Assembly: GCF_900215435.1 (NCBI RefSeq)
Contig: NZ_OCMY01000002.1
Location: 434,001 to 498,000, forward strand
DNA: 64,000 bases
Source of the DNA: Candidatus Pantoea floridensis
Lineage (GTDB): Bacteria; Pseudomonadota; Gammaproteobacteria; Enterobacterales; Enterobacteriaceae
Direction of reading: 5' to 3'
The position numbers were made by a program, and so were the translations under genes. Shown here in pieces: positions 32,144 to 41,292 of this stretch. Position 1 is the stretch's first letter. The number at the start of each line of letters is the position of its first letter. Below the pieces are notes generated by a model that was not told the origin of the DNA, made no database searches, and saw only the letters and a list, made by a program, of their open reading frames with translations.

Positions 32144-33085
32144 TCACTCACTTTGCAGACCATATTGGACAAAAGCAAAATAATAAGACATATAAGTGTA
32201 AAACATCTTTTTAAACCTATCGAGTATTTCAACCTCACCGCTTTTCGGATCATAATTTATCATATTATTCTTTTCTGCTTCGATGAAAATATTTCTCAGA
32301 TGAGAACGTGAGACGCTGCACTCCCGTGAGATGCGCGTTAGCGCGCCCTCCTTGCAATCTTCTCTTTTAGGCTTATTGCCAATATTGAATAAATTCAGCA
32401 TGACCATATGCCCTGAATCCTTGTCGATAAAAAGATGAGCGTCAGGAACTAAATTTATAATAAAAAAGCCTGCTTTATAGATTTCCGAATACCGTGAAAA
32501 ATATTGCGCAATATTATCAAGTGAAATGTGATGAGAGCGCTTCTTTCCGCTCAGGATATCAAGAGCACTTGTCATTGTGTTAATTAGACTTATTGAATCA
32601 TTTGCGCCTTTTTCAGTCAAAAAATAACGCATTTTTCTTTTATCCTTCTTGCTCACTTTCATTTTAATTCTGCCACTAACACTCATCAAAGTAAGGAGAC
32701 TTGAAATGGTATTGGCGCTGACAAGACCAAACTTCAGACATTCGGCCTTTACATCGGAGAAGCAAGCTTCTTCGTTAATGTAAAACTGTGAAGCCGTTAC
32801 CGTCGCAACCAGAAAGCGGTTATTCTTAAAGATAAATTTATAGAAATGGCTTTTGCGTTTGAACTCTTCCGTTATCATTTCGCTATGTTTGTGAATTGCT
32901 GCATTAAGCAAAGGGTTTGCTGCATTGTCTAAATATAACTTATTAAGTGCCTCAAAAACTCTAATTTTATTTTCCATGGTTACTCGCTGCAGAAGAACTT
33001 CTATGGCGTCATGCCTGAATAAAGTCCTGTTAGTAAATATAATATTATGCGAACAGCCGCCTCTTTTTTGACTATAGAGCGACAT
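32144..33085 (-). CDS. Putative winged-helix DNA-binding protein of unknown family
   Basis: 313 aa, basic and AT-rich. I do not recognise the family. A central region (about residues 110-170: LVSANTISSLLTLMSVSGRI, KKDKRKMRYFLTEKGANDS) looks like a MarR/PadR-style winged helix. A second region near 250-285 (LTRISRECSVSRSHLRNIF, EAEKNNMINYD) looks like another helix-turn-helix. Met37 (32977) is an alternative start, and neither start has a strong ribosome binding site. It is divergent from a LuxR-HTH gene and the fimbrial operon, so a role in fimbrial control is plausible but unproven. Its low GC compared with the neighbours suggests acquisition together with the fimbrial genes. Confidence 0.6.
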   Translation of the reverse strand: MSLYSQKRGGCSHNIIFTNRTLFRHDAIEVLLQRVTMENKIRVFEALNKLYLDNAANPLLNAAIHKHSEMITEEFKRKSHFYKFIFKNNRFLVATVTASQFYINEEACFSDVKAECLKFGLVSANTISSLLTLMSVSGRIKMKVSKKDKRKMRYFLTEKGANDSISLINTMTSALDILSGKKRSHHISLDNIAQYFSRYSEIYKAGFFIINLVPDAHLFIDKDSGHMVMLNLFNIGNKPKREDCKEGALTRISRECSVSRSHLRNIFIEAEKNNMINYDPKSGEVEILDRFKKMFYTYMSYYFAFVQYGLQSE

Positions 33086-33361
33086 GTGAACTCTCGCAAC
33101 CTAATATAAATAAAAAAGTCAATATACACTTAGCTAAACATGGTGTTAAAGATTGGGTAGAAATGTTGTCATTTAGATGCGCTGATTTTTATGTAGAATT
33201 ATGGACATGCCGTGAATGCGAGCAAACTAATCTAAATGGGTAGTAACATCGCGCTATTATCATGGTCCATGGGAAGGAGCATCTGCTCACTTAGCAGACG
33301 TTGAATTCAACGTTGCTTTTTATTCTTGAGATCGAAATATATCAGGGACGCCAGAATAATC

Positions 33362-33871
33362 ATGAATATCAAAACATTCCCAGAACAGGACCATTACTTT
33401 AATGTGGGGTTAAGACATTTTATTGCAACCTTTAAGCCAAGCCTGCCCGCGCCTGCCAGATATTGCCATTTTGTAAAGCTGGATGTGCACTCATTAGTGC
33501 ATGTGGTGAATGGCACCGGCGAGTTTACACTTCCTCAGGGAAATGTGGTTTTAGTGAGTTCATCACGATGTATGCCACTGGCAAAATTTCTTGAAAATAC
33601 AAACAGTGGAAGGATACGTATTCTTGATATTACTGCGTTAAGTAAATACCCGTGGCCCAATTTAAAAACGCCGGTTAATGTTTATAAAAACAGCCCGAGC
33701 ATTACGGCTGGAGAATATAAAGCGCTTCAGTTAAGTCTACAGTGTGATGCTTTACAATACCTGGAGGGTGCAAAGCGGAAAACTTATTACTCTCAACGAG
33801 ACAATGCGCTGAGAAAACTGAATGTTAAAAAAGCATCGAGCCTTTTACTGTGGCAGGAAAGTTATGGCTGA
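33362..33871 (+). CDS. Orphan LuxR-type helix-turn-helix protein, putative fimbrial regulator
   Basis: 169 aa from ATG 33362 (a TTG at 33326 in frame has no better ribosome site). The last about 55 residues (ITAGEYKALQLSLQ, then SQRDNALRKLNVKKASSLL) match a LuxR/GerE DNA-binding domain: the scaffold residues and the AL.KL.V recognition end are present, although the helix-turn-helix core is atypical. The N-terminal part has no recognisable receiver or autoinducer domain. It lies 228 bp upstream of the major pilin gene on the same strand. Similar LuxR-type regulators such as EcpR/MatA control other fimbriae. Confidence 0.6.
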   Translation: MNIKTFPEQDHYFNVGLRHFIATFKPSLPAPARYCHFVKLDVHSLVHVVNGTGEFTLPQGNVVLVSSSRCMPLAKFLENTNSGRIRILDITALSKYPWPNLKTPVNVYKNSPSITAGEYKALQLSLQCDALQYLEGAKRKTYYSQRDNALRKLNVKKASSLLLWQESYG

Positions 33872-34099
33872 TTGACTCACTTTTTGCAGTGATTAAGGCA
33901 GCGAAATTAATTCATGCCAGAAGTCTTCTCATGAACTTTCACACTTTTCACAGGGAGGATGACGCCAAATTTTTCAAAAAACTCTAGCCGATCATTCTGC
34001 CTAATGATATCAGCATCCACTGTATCGTTTATATAAATTAAAATCTGGTGACACGTTAATCAAGATACACTTCTATAACTTTGTAAAAAGGATGACACA

Positions 34100-34639
34100 A
34101 TGCATGCGCAAAATAAACTATTAGTCCGGTTACTAAGCGGTTTACTCTTTTCATCATCGGCGATTGCCGCATCGGAGAATACAATTAACTTTCAGGGCGA
34201 AGTGTCTGATGAAACCTGTTCGATTGCGGTAAATGGAAATGCGGCCTCGCCTGTCGTTCTAATGCCAACCGTCAGTAAATCAGAACTGGCGAAAAGCGGC
34301 GATACAGCAGGCCAGACTTCATTCACCGTAGGTCTATCCGGCTGTACCGGCAGCTCAACGACGTCAACAAAAGTCTCTACGGTATTTGTGGGAAATAACG
34401 TCACGGCTAATGGCAACCTTACCAATACCGGCAGCGCGACCAATGTGGAAGTTCAATTAGTCGACAGCAAAGACGCTGTAATCAATTTAACCGGTGGCTA
34501 TACCGGTGATGGCGACCTTACGTTGGCAGCCGATGAAACGGAAGCTTCAGCAAATTATATTGCGCAATATTATGCAACCAGTGCCGCAACCGCCGGTACG
34601 GTTGAGTCATCAATGCAATATGCCGTCACCTATCAGTAG
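34100..34639 (+). CDS. Major fimbrial subunit (type 1 pilin family)
   Basis: 179-aa exported pilin. The signal peptide is MHAQNKLLVRLLSGLLFSSS with cleavage after AIA-A. The mature subunit has the usual cysteine pair (DETCSIAVNG and LSGCTGSST), a donor-strand region (NTINFQGEV) and the C-terminal penultimate-Tyr beta strand (MQYAVTYQ). It is the first gene of the five-gene operon with AAAAGGATG before ATG 34100. A hairpin after it probably keeps its mRNA level higher than that of the assembly genes. Confidence 0.92.
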   Translation: MHAQNKLLVRLLSGLLFSSSAIAASENTINFQGEVSDETCSIAVNGNAASPVVLMPTVSKSELAKSGDTAGQTSFTVGLSGCTGSSTTSTKVSTVFVGNNVTANGNLTNTGSATNVEVQLVDSKDAVINLTGGYTGDGDLTLAADETEASANYIAQYYATSAATAGTVESSMQYAVTYQ

Positions 34640-34647
34640 TTAAAGTA

Positions 34648-34673
34648 TGAGAGTCCATTGAAATGGGCTCTCA
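34648..34673 (+). terminator. Intercistronic hairpin between pilin and chaperone genes
   Basis: TGAGAGTCCAT (34648-34658) pairs with ATGGGCTCTCA (34663-34673) in an 11-bp stem with one G-U pair and loop TGAA. It starts 8 bases after the pilin stop. Such elements stabilise the upstream pilin message or partly terminate, giving an excess of the major subunit. Confidence 0.65.
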
Positions 34674-34696
34674 GTTAATGCAATGAGAACGTTGGT

Positions 34697-35443
34697 ATGT
34701 CTTTACACACGCTTTTTTCATCTTTATTTCTGATAGTGATATTGACGTCTGCGAATGCCACGGCGAGTGTTACGTTATTGGGGAGCCGTATTATCTATCC
34801 ATCTTCCGCTCACTCAATTGATATTCAGTTTAAAAATGACGATAACATTCCGTATGTCATTCAGTCATGGTTTGATGAAGGTGATATTGACGCTCAGCCA
34901 CAGCAAATCAATAACGTCCCTTTTATTATTACACCGCCGGTGTTTCGCATTCAGCCCAAGGCTGGGCAAGTATCACGCATTATGTTCAACCAAACAACAG
35001 CTCTGCCACAGGATAGAGAAACGCTTTATTGGTTCAACATGCTGCAAATCCCCCCCAGCAATCTAACGTCTGATTCAGCGAAAAATGCAATGACGGTAAT
35101 GCTGAGAAATAGAGTGAAGATTTTTTATCGTCCAACCGCCATTGGCGAACCAAAAAATATTCTAAAAGGATTAACTGTTCATGATGTCTATGATGCCGTT
35201 AAAGGGAATGGCATAACAATAGATAATGCTCAGCCTTGGTATGCCTCGATAGTCGCTGTTTCTGTACGCATATCCACCGAAAAATACTCTTGCACACCTG
35301 AAATGATAGCCCCCTTCGCCAGACAAACATGTTGGTTTCACAAAAATAATAAACGCTTACAAGGTGTGGGTGCGGTGAATATCGATGCGATTAACGATCA
35401 GGGGGCAAGAATAAGTGAAAGCTATACAATTGACGCGCAGTGA
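34697..35443 (+). CDS. Fimbrial periplasmic chaperone 1
   Basis: 248-aa PapD-like chaperone that folds pilins by donor-strand complementation. The signal peptide is MSLHTLFSSLFLIVILTSAN, followed by the G1-type start ASVTLLGSRIIYPSSAHSID. The first domain shows PPVFRIQPKAGQVSRIMF and ETLYWFNMLQIPPS; the second domain contains a cysteine pair (YSCTPEMIA, RQTCWFHKN). It overlaps the usher gene by 29 bp. Identification is secure. Confidence 0.93.
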   Translation: MSLHTLFSSLFLIVILTSANATASVTLLGSRIIYPSSAHSIDIQFKNDDNIPYVIQSWFDEGDIDAQPQQINNVPFIITPPVFRIQPKAGQVSRIMFNQTTALPQDRETLYWFNMLQIPPSNLTSDSAKNAMTVMLRNRVKIFYRPTAIGEPKNILKGLTVHDVYDAVKGNGITIDNAQPWYASIVAVSVRISTEKYSCTPEMIAPFARQTCWFHKNNKRLQGVGAVNIDAINDQGARISESYTIDAQ

Positions 35444-37973
35444 ATTGCGGCTGTACTTATTCTTTTTCGGCGTATCGGGCTGCTTGTCTCATCCTGCACA
35501 TGCTGATGAATACTATTTTGATCCCTCGCTGTTCAAAGGCTCATCCTTTGGTCAAAACATTGATCAATTCAATCGTAGTGACGTGCCAGCGGGGCAATAT
35601 CTTGTTGATGTCTATTTGAACAATAAATTAATTGTTTCCAGCGAAGAGATCACGTTTATCTCCTCAGAAGCAGATAAACGCGCTGAGCCCTGCTTGTCGA
35701 AGTCACTTATTGATACGCTACATATAAAATCTGCCCTGACATCGCCCTTATCCCGCACCTGCTATCCGCTTGCATCATGGACGTCCTTTGGAAACTGGGA
35801 GTTTGACGCCGCGGCGTTGCGTCTAAATATTACGCTGCCCATGACTGCACTTAATCGTAAACCCAGAGGCTACGTCCCAGTGTCTGAATGGGATCAAGGT
35901 ATGACAGCTCTGTTTCTGCGTCATAACACCAACTATACCTGGACGGAAAACAGTGGTGCGGATTATCGCTACCAATATTTATGGAGTGGCATTACTGCGG
36001 GTAGTAATATCGCGAACTGGCAACTACGCCACCAAAGTAATTTACGCTATCTGAGCAGCAGCACCGGTGGCAGTAGCTATCGCTATAATAGCGTTAGAAC
36101 CTGGGTGCAACGTCCGTTAGAAAAATTAAACAGCTTAATTGCTATCGGTGATAGCTACACCGACAGCAATCTGTTTGGCAGCCTGCCCTTTAACGGTATC
36201 AAGTTAACCACGGATGAACGTATGTGGCCGCAAGGCAGGCGAGGCTATGCACCCGAAATTCACGGTATTGCTTCATCGAACGCACGCGTAGTGGTGAAGC
36301 AGTTAAATAAAGTGGTTTATGAAACTGTGGTGCCGCCAGGCCCCTTTGTCATTGATGATTTGTTTAACACGCGCAGCCAGGGAGATTTTGAGGTAACGGT
36401 GATTGAGGCAAACGGTAAGATGGCGACATTCACCGTTCCTTATGCCTCCGTTCCAGATTCTGTCAGACCGGGTAACTGGCATTATTCCTTAGCCATGGGA
36501 CGCGTGCGCCAATATTACTCGGTGAACAACGGCTTTTTGGAAGGCGTTTTACAACATGGCATGAGCAACAGCATAACAGCGACGGCAGGTTCCAGGCTGG
36601 CGCAAGGTTATCAGGCCTGGTTACTGGGTGGGGTGTGGGCGACACAATGGGGTGCTTTAGGCATGAACACCACCTTCTCCCAAGCCAAAGTGGAGGAAAA
36701 TCACCCTACTTCGGGCTGGCGCGCCGAATTAAGCTATAGCAAAACCTTTCACACTGGTACGAATCTGGTGTTAGCTGCCTATCGCTACTCCACCAGTGGC
36801 TTTCGCGATCTACAGGATGTACTTGGCGTACGACGCCAGGCCAAAAATGGAATTCATTACGACTCTGATACGCTTAATCAACGAAATCGACTGTCGGCAA
36901 CCCTAAGCCAATCTTTGGATGCGTATGGCTTGCTCAGTCTCAGTGCCAGTAGTTCAGACTATTACAACAATCAGTCGCGTATCACTCAGCTACAACTCGG
37001 CTATACCACCAGCTGGAAAACCATCAGTTTTGGAGTGAATGTGGCGCGCCAACGCACGTACTGGAACAGCGGACGTCACATCATCAGTGTGAATGATAAT
37101 GCAGACGCTTCACGCCAGCAGAAATATACCGAAAACACCGTTTCGTTAAATATCTCTCTACCGCTGGATTGGGGATCGGGCCTCTCTTCGGTGGCCTACA
37201 ACTATAACCAGTCAAAAACCAGCCGCTCTTCCACCGTTTCACTTACCGGATCGGCTGGTGAGCAGCGAGACCTATCCTATTCGATGTATGGCGGTACCGA
37301 TCGTTACCACAACGATTCAACGGGCGAGGCCAGCTCCTTCGGTGGTAATTTGCAGCAAAATACCCGAGTAGGGGCATTCCGCGCCAGTTATGGTCAAGGT
37401 AATGATTACCGCCAGCTCGGACTGGGTACTTCCGGTACGCTGCTTTTGCATCGCGGTGGACTGACGGCCGGTCCGTATACCAGCGACACCTTTGCTTTGA
37501 TTCATGCCGACGGTGCGCAAGGTGCAGTTGTGCAGAACGGTCAGGGTGCGGTGATCGATAGCCATGGTTATGCCTTGCTGCCGTCGCTTACCCCATATCG
37601 TGAAAATACCGTCACCCTCGATAGCAAAAACATGCGTGCGGATGCCGAGTTAAGCGGGGGAAGTCAGCGCGTAGTACCTTATGCAGGTGCGGTGAGTCAG
37701 GTGAAATTTTCCACGCTGCGCGGCAACGCGGTATTGATCTCACTCAATGAGGGCATTACGCCACCTATGGGGGCTGACGTTCGCGACAGCGAAGGCACAT
37801 TAATTGGCGTCGTTGGCCAGGGAAGCCAGCTCTACGCCCGCGTGCCGCATACCTCAGGCAGCCTGAAAGTTAGTTGGAATGGCAATACGAACCACTGCTT
37901 AGTGAATTATCAAATCCCCGGTCATGTGCATCAGGCGCTTATTCATCTCGACGGGACATGTAGGAAATCATAA
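35415..37973 (+). CDS. Outer-membrane fimbrial usher
   Basis: 852-aa usher (FimD/PapC family) that accepts chaperone-pilin complexes and secretes the fibre. It starts at GTG 35415 inside the chaperone gene. The signal peptide ends near HADEYYFDPSLF, then come the N-terminal domain (SDVPAGQYLVDVYLNN), the beta barrel with plug (RGYAPEIHGIASSNARVVVK, PPGPFVIDDLF, GDFEVTVIEANG) and the C-terminal domains ending with the Cys pair GNTNHCLVNY / LDGTC. Full family length. Confidence 0.94.
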   Translation: MKAIQLTRSELRLYLFFFGVSGCLSHPAHADEYYFDPSLFKGSSFGQNIDQFNRSDVPAGQYLVDVYLNNKLIVSSEEITFISSEADKRAEPCLSKSLIDTLHIKSALTSPLSRTCYPLASWTSFGNWEFDAAALRLNITLPMTALNRKPRGYVPVSEWDQGMTALFLRHNTNYTWTENSGADYRYQYLWSGITAGSNIANWQLRHQSNLRYLSSSTGGSSYRYNSVRTWVQRPLEKLNSLIAIGDSYTDSNLFGSLPFNGIKLTTDERMWPQGRRGYAPEIHGIASSNARVVVKQLNKVVYETVVPPGPFVIDDLFNTRSQGDFEVTVIEANGKMATFTVPYASVPDSVRPGNWHYSLAMGRVRQYYSVNNGFLEGVLQHGMSNSITATAGSRLAQGYQAWLLGGVWATQWGALGMNTTFSQAKVEENHPTSGWRAELSYSKTFHTGTNLVLAAYRYSTSGFRDLQDVLGVRRQAKNGIHYDSDTLNQRNRLSATLSQSLDAYGLLSLSASSSDYYNNQSRITQLQLGYTTSWKTISFGVNVARQRTYWNSGRHIISVNDNADASRQQKYTENTVSLNISLPLDWGSGLSSVAYNYNQSKTSRSSTVSLTGSAGEQRDLSYSMYGGTDRYHNDSTGEASSFGGNLQQNTRVGAFRASYGQGNDYRQLGLGTSGTLLLHRGGLTAGPYTSDTFALIHADGAQGAVVQNGQGAVIDSHGYALLPSLTPYRENTVTLDSKNMRADAELSGGSQRVVPYAGAVSQVKFSTLRGNAVLISLNEGITPPMGADVRDSEGTLIGVVGQGSQLYARVPHTSGSLKVSWNGNTNHCLVNYQIPGHVHQALIHLDGTCRKS

Positions 37974-37975
37974 AC

Positions 37976-39304
37976 GTGAAAATTAAAACCTGGCTGCTGG
38001 CGCTTATTATTCTGCTGGCCCACTCTCCCACGGTCTGGGCGAACTGTATTCGGGTGACCAGCACCTCGTCGCTCTCTGCCGCCGCACTGGCAGCCGGTTA
38101 TACAGCCGGTTCCTGGCCAGGTGCTTGTGATACCTGCTCCGGCAATCTTGGCTTACCGTCTGTAATCAGTATCAACAGCGGGAGTACGTTTCAACCCTCC
38201 GGGACGCTGCTTGCCAGCTCTGTGGGTAGCTTTCTCTCATCGGCTAGCAGTGTGAACTATAGCCCGAATCAGATCCTGTATCGCTGCGCTGTGACTGATG
38301 CCGGCAGCCTGTACGAAATGTATGCCACGAATGGTGATAGCCCGTATGCCGGTATGTATGCCAGCAGTGAAGTAGAGGGGGCCTATTATGACGTGGCAAA
38401 AAATGTGGCAGTACGTATGACCAATCTCGCTACCGGGGAGTTTTACAGTCGCTACTGGAAATCACGTCAGTTTACTTCCGACAACTGGTATTCCGACGGC
38501 ACCTACATTTATATCCCAGCCAGCGCCTTCAGCAACGTGTTGTATGAAATGTTTAAAATCAGCTCGACCAGTTACTATGCATCCGCGGCGAATCGCTATA
38601 CCGATATCTGGACGCAGCCACGCGGTTATATCGCCTTTAAAGGACCCGGGCTCGATACTAATAGCCTGCGGGATGGGCAAGACAGCGCTAGCTATTGGTA
38701 TGGCTTTTACGCTAACTGGCCTGCCGCCTGGAGTAGTTACAAAAACGTTACTTATGTCCGCGGCGCACTGTGTGAAGTGAAAAATTATCCCTCGGTAGTG
38801 TTGTTGCCGACGATTAGCGTAGGGGCGTTATCGGGTGGTGGCAGCAGCCAGGCCCCCTTTTCCGTCACGCTGCAATGTGAATCTGGCGCGAATTCCAGTA
38901 CTAGCACGTCAACGACAAGTTCAGCCAATGTCGCCATGGGCTTCCTTGTTAATCAGGCAACATCCGTTCTTAAAGCCACTCAAATGGGATTAACCACCAG
39001 CGGCGGCGGACTGACATGGCTGCTGGATAATCAATACGGCAGCAGTGGCGTGGCATCCGGAGTGGGCATCAAAATTTATGACGCTAACGGTGCTCCCATT
39101 AACCTGTTACCCGATCTCACCAGTACCGGTACAGGTAATACGCGAGGATGGTATGCCTATACCGATCTGACCTCGCTCGCCGCTTCCGGCACCAGCAACA
39201 TGTATAGCGGTGACTTTACCGCTTCGCTTGAAGCACTGAGTGGACAAACAATTACAGCAGGGACAGTCAATGCGCAGTTGCAAGTGGTGGTTAGCTTTCA
39301 GTAA
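37976..39304 (+). CDS. Fimbrial tip adhesin
   Basis: 442-aa exported two-domain protein. GTG 37976 lies 2 bp after the usher stop. The signal peptide is MKIKTWLLALIILLAHSPTV with cleavage near WAN-CIRV. A Cys-rich N-terminal receptor-binding region of about 260 residues (CIRVTSTSSL, CDTCSGNLGL, CAVTDAGS) precedes a pilin domain (VVLLPTISVGALSGGGSS up to TVNAQLQVVVSFQ). The ligand is unknown. The pilin domain has its cysteine in VTLQCESGANSS but its partner is in the preceding linker (ALCEVKN), an arrangement seen in tip adhesins. Confidence 0.88.
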   Translation: MKIKTWLLALIILLAHSPTVWANCIRVTSTSSLSAAALAAGYTAGSWPGACDTCSGNLGLPSVISINSGSTFQPSGTLLASSVGSFLSSASSVNYSPNQILYRCAVTDAGSLYEMYATNGDSPYAGMYASSEVEGAYYDVAKNVAVRMTNLATGEFYSRYWKSRQFTSDNWYSDGTYIYIPASAFSNVLYEMFKISSTSYYASAANRYTDIWTQPRGYIAFKGPGLDTNSLRDGQDSASYWYGFYANWPAAWSSYKNVTYVRGALCEVKNYPSVVLLPTISVGALSGGGSSQAPFSVTLQCESGANSSTSTSTTSSANVAMGFLVNQATSVLKATQMGLTTSGGGLTWLLDNQYGSSGVASGVGIKIYDANGAPINLLPDLTSTGTGNTRGWYAYTDLTSLAASGTSNMYSGDFTASLEALSGQTITAGTVNAQLQVVVSFQ

Positions 39305-39986
39305 CGCGTGGGTTTTAGCCTGTGTGCTTTACGCCCATTCTACTTTTGCCGTCGTAAATATTGATAAAACGCGCATTATCTTTAGTGCTAGCGAAAGCAG
39401 CCAGACCTTGAATCTCAAAAATAGCCCTGATAATCCGACCATTGTGCAGATCTGGAGTGATGATGGGGACATAATGCAGTCACCTACGCTCACCCGGACA
39501 CCGGTATTTGCTATGCCGCCGGTGATGAAACTTCTCCCCGATGAACAGCGAGTTATTCGGCTGATGTTACTCTCACAGCATTCTCTGCCCATGGATAAAG
39601 AGAGCCTGTACTGGCTTAATCTTTATCAAATACCTGCATTAGCAAAAGAGACAAGTCATGCTGAGCGCAAGGTGGTGCTGCCGCTACGACTGCGCCTTAA
39701 AGTCTTCATTCGCCCGGCAGCCCTTACCGCGCCTACACAGCAAGATGTGCAACGCTTACGTTTTGAGAGCCGCAATCAGCTTTTAACTATCGTCAACCCG
39801 ACGCCCTGGTTTATGAGCCTTCGTCTGCAAATTGAACCGAATAAGATGATCAATAATATTATGGTCGCCCCTAAAGGTAATTACACCTTACCTTTAAAAA
39901 AGCCTTTAAAGATAAATGAAAAAATATCCTTTGAGGTGTTCGATGATAATGGAAATCCTGTGCGCTATTTTGCACATTTGCATTGA
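39270..39986 (+). CDS. Fimbrial periplasmic chaperone 2
   Basis: 238-aa second PapD-like chaperone. The start is ATG 39270 (AGGGAC upstream), where a good signal peptide begins (MRSCKWWLAFSNAWVLACVL, cleavage after TFA). An upstream in-frame GTG at 39240 is less likely. Family motifs are VNIDKTRIIFSASESSQTL, MPPVMKLLPDEQRVIRLML and ESLYWLNLYQIPA. It overlaps the adhesin gene by 35 bp. Unlike chaperone 1 it has no cysteine pair in domain 2, so it may be specialised for the adhesin. Confidence 0.92.
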   Translation: MRSCKWWLAFSNAWVLACVLYAHSTFAVVNIDKTRIIFSASESSQTLNLKNSPDNPTIVQIWSDDGDIMQSPTLTRTPVFAMPPVMKLLPDEQRVIRLMLLSQHSLPMDKESLYWLNLYQIPALAKETSHAERKVVLPLRLRLKVFIRPAALTAPTQQDVQRLRFESRNQLLTIVNPTPWFMSLRLQIEPNKMINNIMVAPKGNYTLPLKKPLKINEKISFEVFDDNGNPVRYFAHLH

Positions 39987-40201
39987 TAAATTAACGCACC
40001 AGCAAGGCGTATTTTCAGGTCACGCCACAACGTGTTTGGGTATTTATGCTTAATATATAAGCGTTAACCGAGATACCTGGCGCATGAACACCATTTAAAA
40101 TTAATTATGACGGTTTTTTAAGAATAAACGCCAGGCAAAAATCCCCATCCTGCCTACAGTTGGTAATGAGGTTTTCATCAACGTGAAATGGAGGAGGTAA
40201 T

Positions 40202-40462
40202 TTGTCTATTCAACACGACGGGAAAGGCTACGTCATTATTGGCGAAGCGGCATTAAGCATTGCCTTGGGTCAAAGAGTGGTCAGCGTTCATTCGCAAATC
40301 GACGAACTTGATCATATGGCAAATGCTGGCGGCAGCGAAGCGCGGTTGTCTGAGATTACCAAAGCCAGTGCCTGGCTGAAGAGTTTCGAAGAACCGGAGC
40401 GAGCAGTCCATCAAGTGCCCTACCTGCAAACGCTTGCAGGCTTGAACGACGAGACAAACTGA
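40202..40462 (+). CDS. Small YmgA/AriR-like connector-type protein 1
   Basis: 86 aa from a TTG start (40202) preceded by the strong site GGAGGAGG. The core (GKGYVIIGEAALSIALGQRV, then IDELDHMANAGGSEARLSEI, then WLKSF) aligns with the protein at 41005-41292 and, more weakly, with the YmgA-like protein at 43123-43407 (LIGEAVVTLL...IS). YmgA, AriR and YcgZ of E. coli are small proteins described as connectors to the Rcs phosphorelay and acting on biofilm. I infer the same class. No catalytic residues and no signal peptide. Confidence 0.72.
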   Translation: MSIQHDGKGYVIIGEAALSIALGQRVVSVHSQIDELDHMANAGGSEARLSEITKASAWLKSFEEPERAVHQVPYLQTLAGLNDETN

Positions 40463-41004
40463 CGCCATAGGACGTAGTCCGGCTCCGGCCGGAAGACGAT
40501 AACGAAGATGACCTCAGCGGTCACGTTTCTACGTGTACCGGCCGGAGAATATGTCAGGGACGACACTCTCCCCCACACATTGCCCTCTTTATGCCTGCAA
40601 AAGATAAATGTCAGAATTAATACATTTACCGAACTTATTTAGAAAATAATTACTTCCTTACTAGTGAATGTAGTTTGTCGATTTTTAATATTCTGTTCCA
40701 CAATTTGTGGTCAAACCAACTGCTGCATAAGAATTATTGGACATCGGCACAGTAAAATAGAAACGGCTTGAAATCGATTTCATTGACAACAAGGGTTCTT
40801 TTTAAGAATTTTCTTTAAGGATGCTTATTTGCCAGCATAATCATTCTTTACTCACTCTTTCAGCGAGTTGGCTAAACGTCACCTACGTTTAATTCTACCT
40901 TTTTTCAGCTAAATTACAGGGACAAGTGGATGTAGCAGGAATAAAAGTGAATCCTTGACTACACTTTTTTGATGATTAACGAGAAATGAACAGGAGGAAA
41001 CACC
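40463..41004. other. Intergenic region between the two YmgA-like genes
   Basis: 542 bp. The first about 90 bp carry a GC-rich branched inverted-repeat structure (40478-40547). The remainder is AT-rich, with TTGACA at 40783-40788 and TTGACT near 40957 as candidate -35 elements for the next gene. I see no reading frame with a ribosome binding site. Confidence 0.45.
40478..40547 (+). ncRNA. Branched inverted-repeat structure, possible RNA element
   Basis: CTCCGGCCGG (40483-40492) is the exact complement of CCGGCCGGAG (40538-40547). Enclosed are two small hairpins, TGACC-TCAGC-GGTCA (40509-40523) and CACGT-TTCT-ACGTG (40522-40535). An alternative local stem TCCGG / CCGGA (40478-40493) competes with the long-range stem. 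It begins 15 bp after the stop of the first YmgA-like gene. No T-tract follows, so it is not an ordinary terminator. An RNA or regulatory function is only a possibility. Confidence 0.35.
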
Positions 41005-41292
41005 GTGTTATTTCATGATGACCAGCAAGGGCACATTATTATTGGCGAAGCAGTGTTTAACCTCGCCGTTAGTCAACAGGAAATCAGCGTTGAATCCCTT
41101 ATTGCAGAATTAGGTGTAATGGCAGAAAACGGTATCAGTGAAGATAAGCTTTCTCAAATTGCTGACGCCAGGCACTGGCTCAAAGGGTTCGTTAACACCG
41201 CCCCCCGACATCGCGCAGAACTCCGCTGGCTTGCTACAGCAAAGTCTCCTCAACTCATGAATCTGCCGTCGGAAGACAACAGTAAAACCTAA
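41005..41292 (+). CDS. Small YmgA/AriR-like connector-type protein 2
   Basis: 95 aa, starting GTG 41005 after AGGAGG. It is a paralogue of the protein at 40202: QGHIIIGEAVFNLAVSQQEI, then SLIAELGVMAENGISEDKLS, then HWLKGF align position by position. It has an extra C-terminal tail of about 35 residues. The IGEA and IS...L motifs tie it to YmgA. It is probably an all-helical dimer that interacts with a signalling protein; this is inferred from the family. Confidence 0.74.
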   Translation: MLFHDDQQGHIIIGEAVFNLAVSQQEISVESLIAELGVMAENGISEDKLSQIADARHWLKGFVNTAPRHRAELRWLATAKSPQLMNLPSEDNSKT

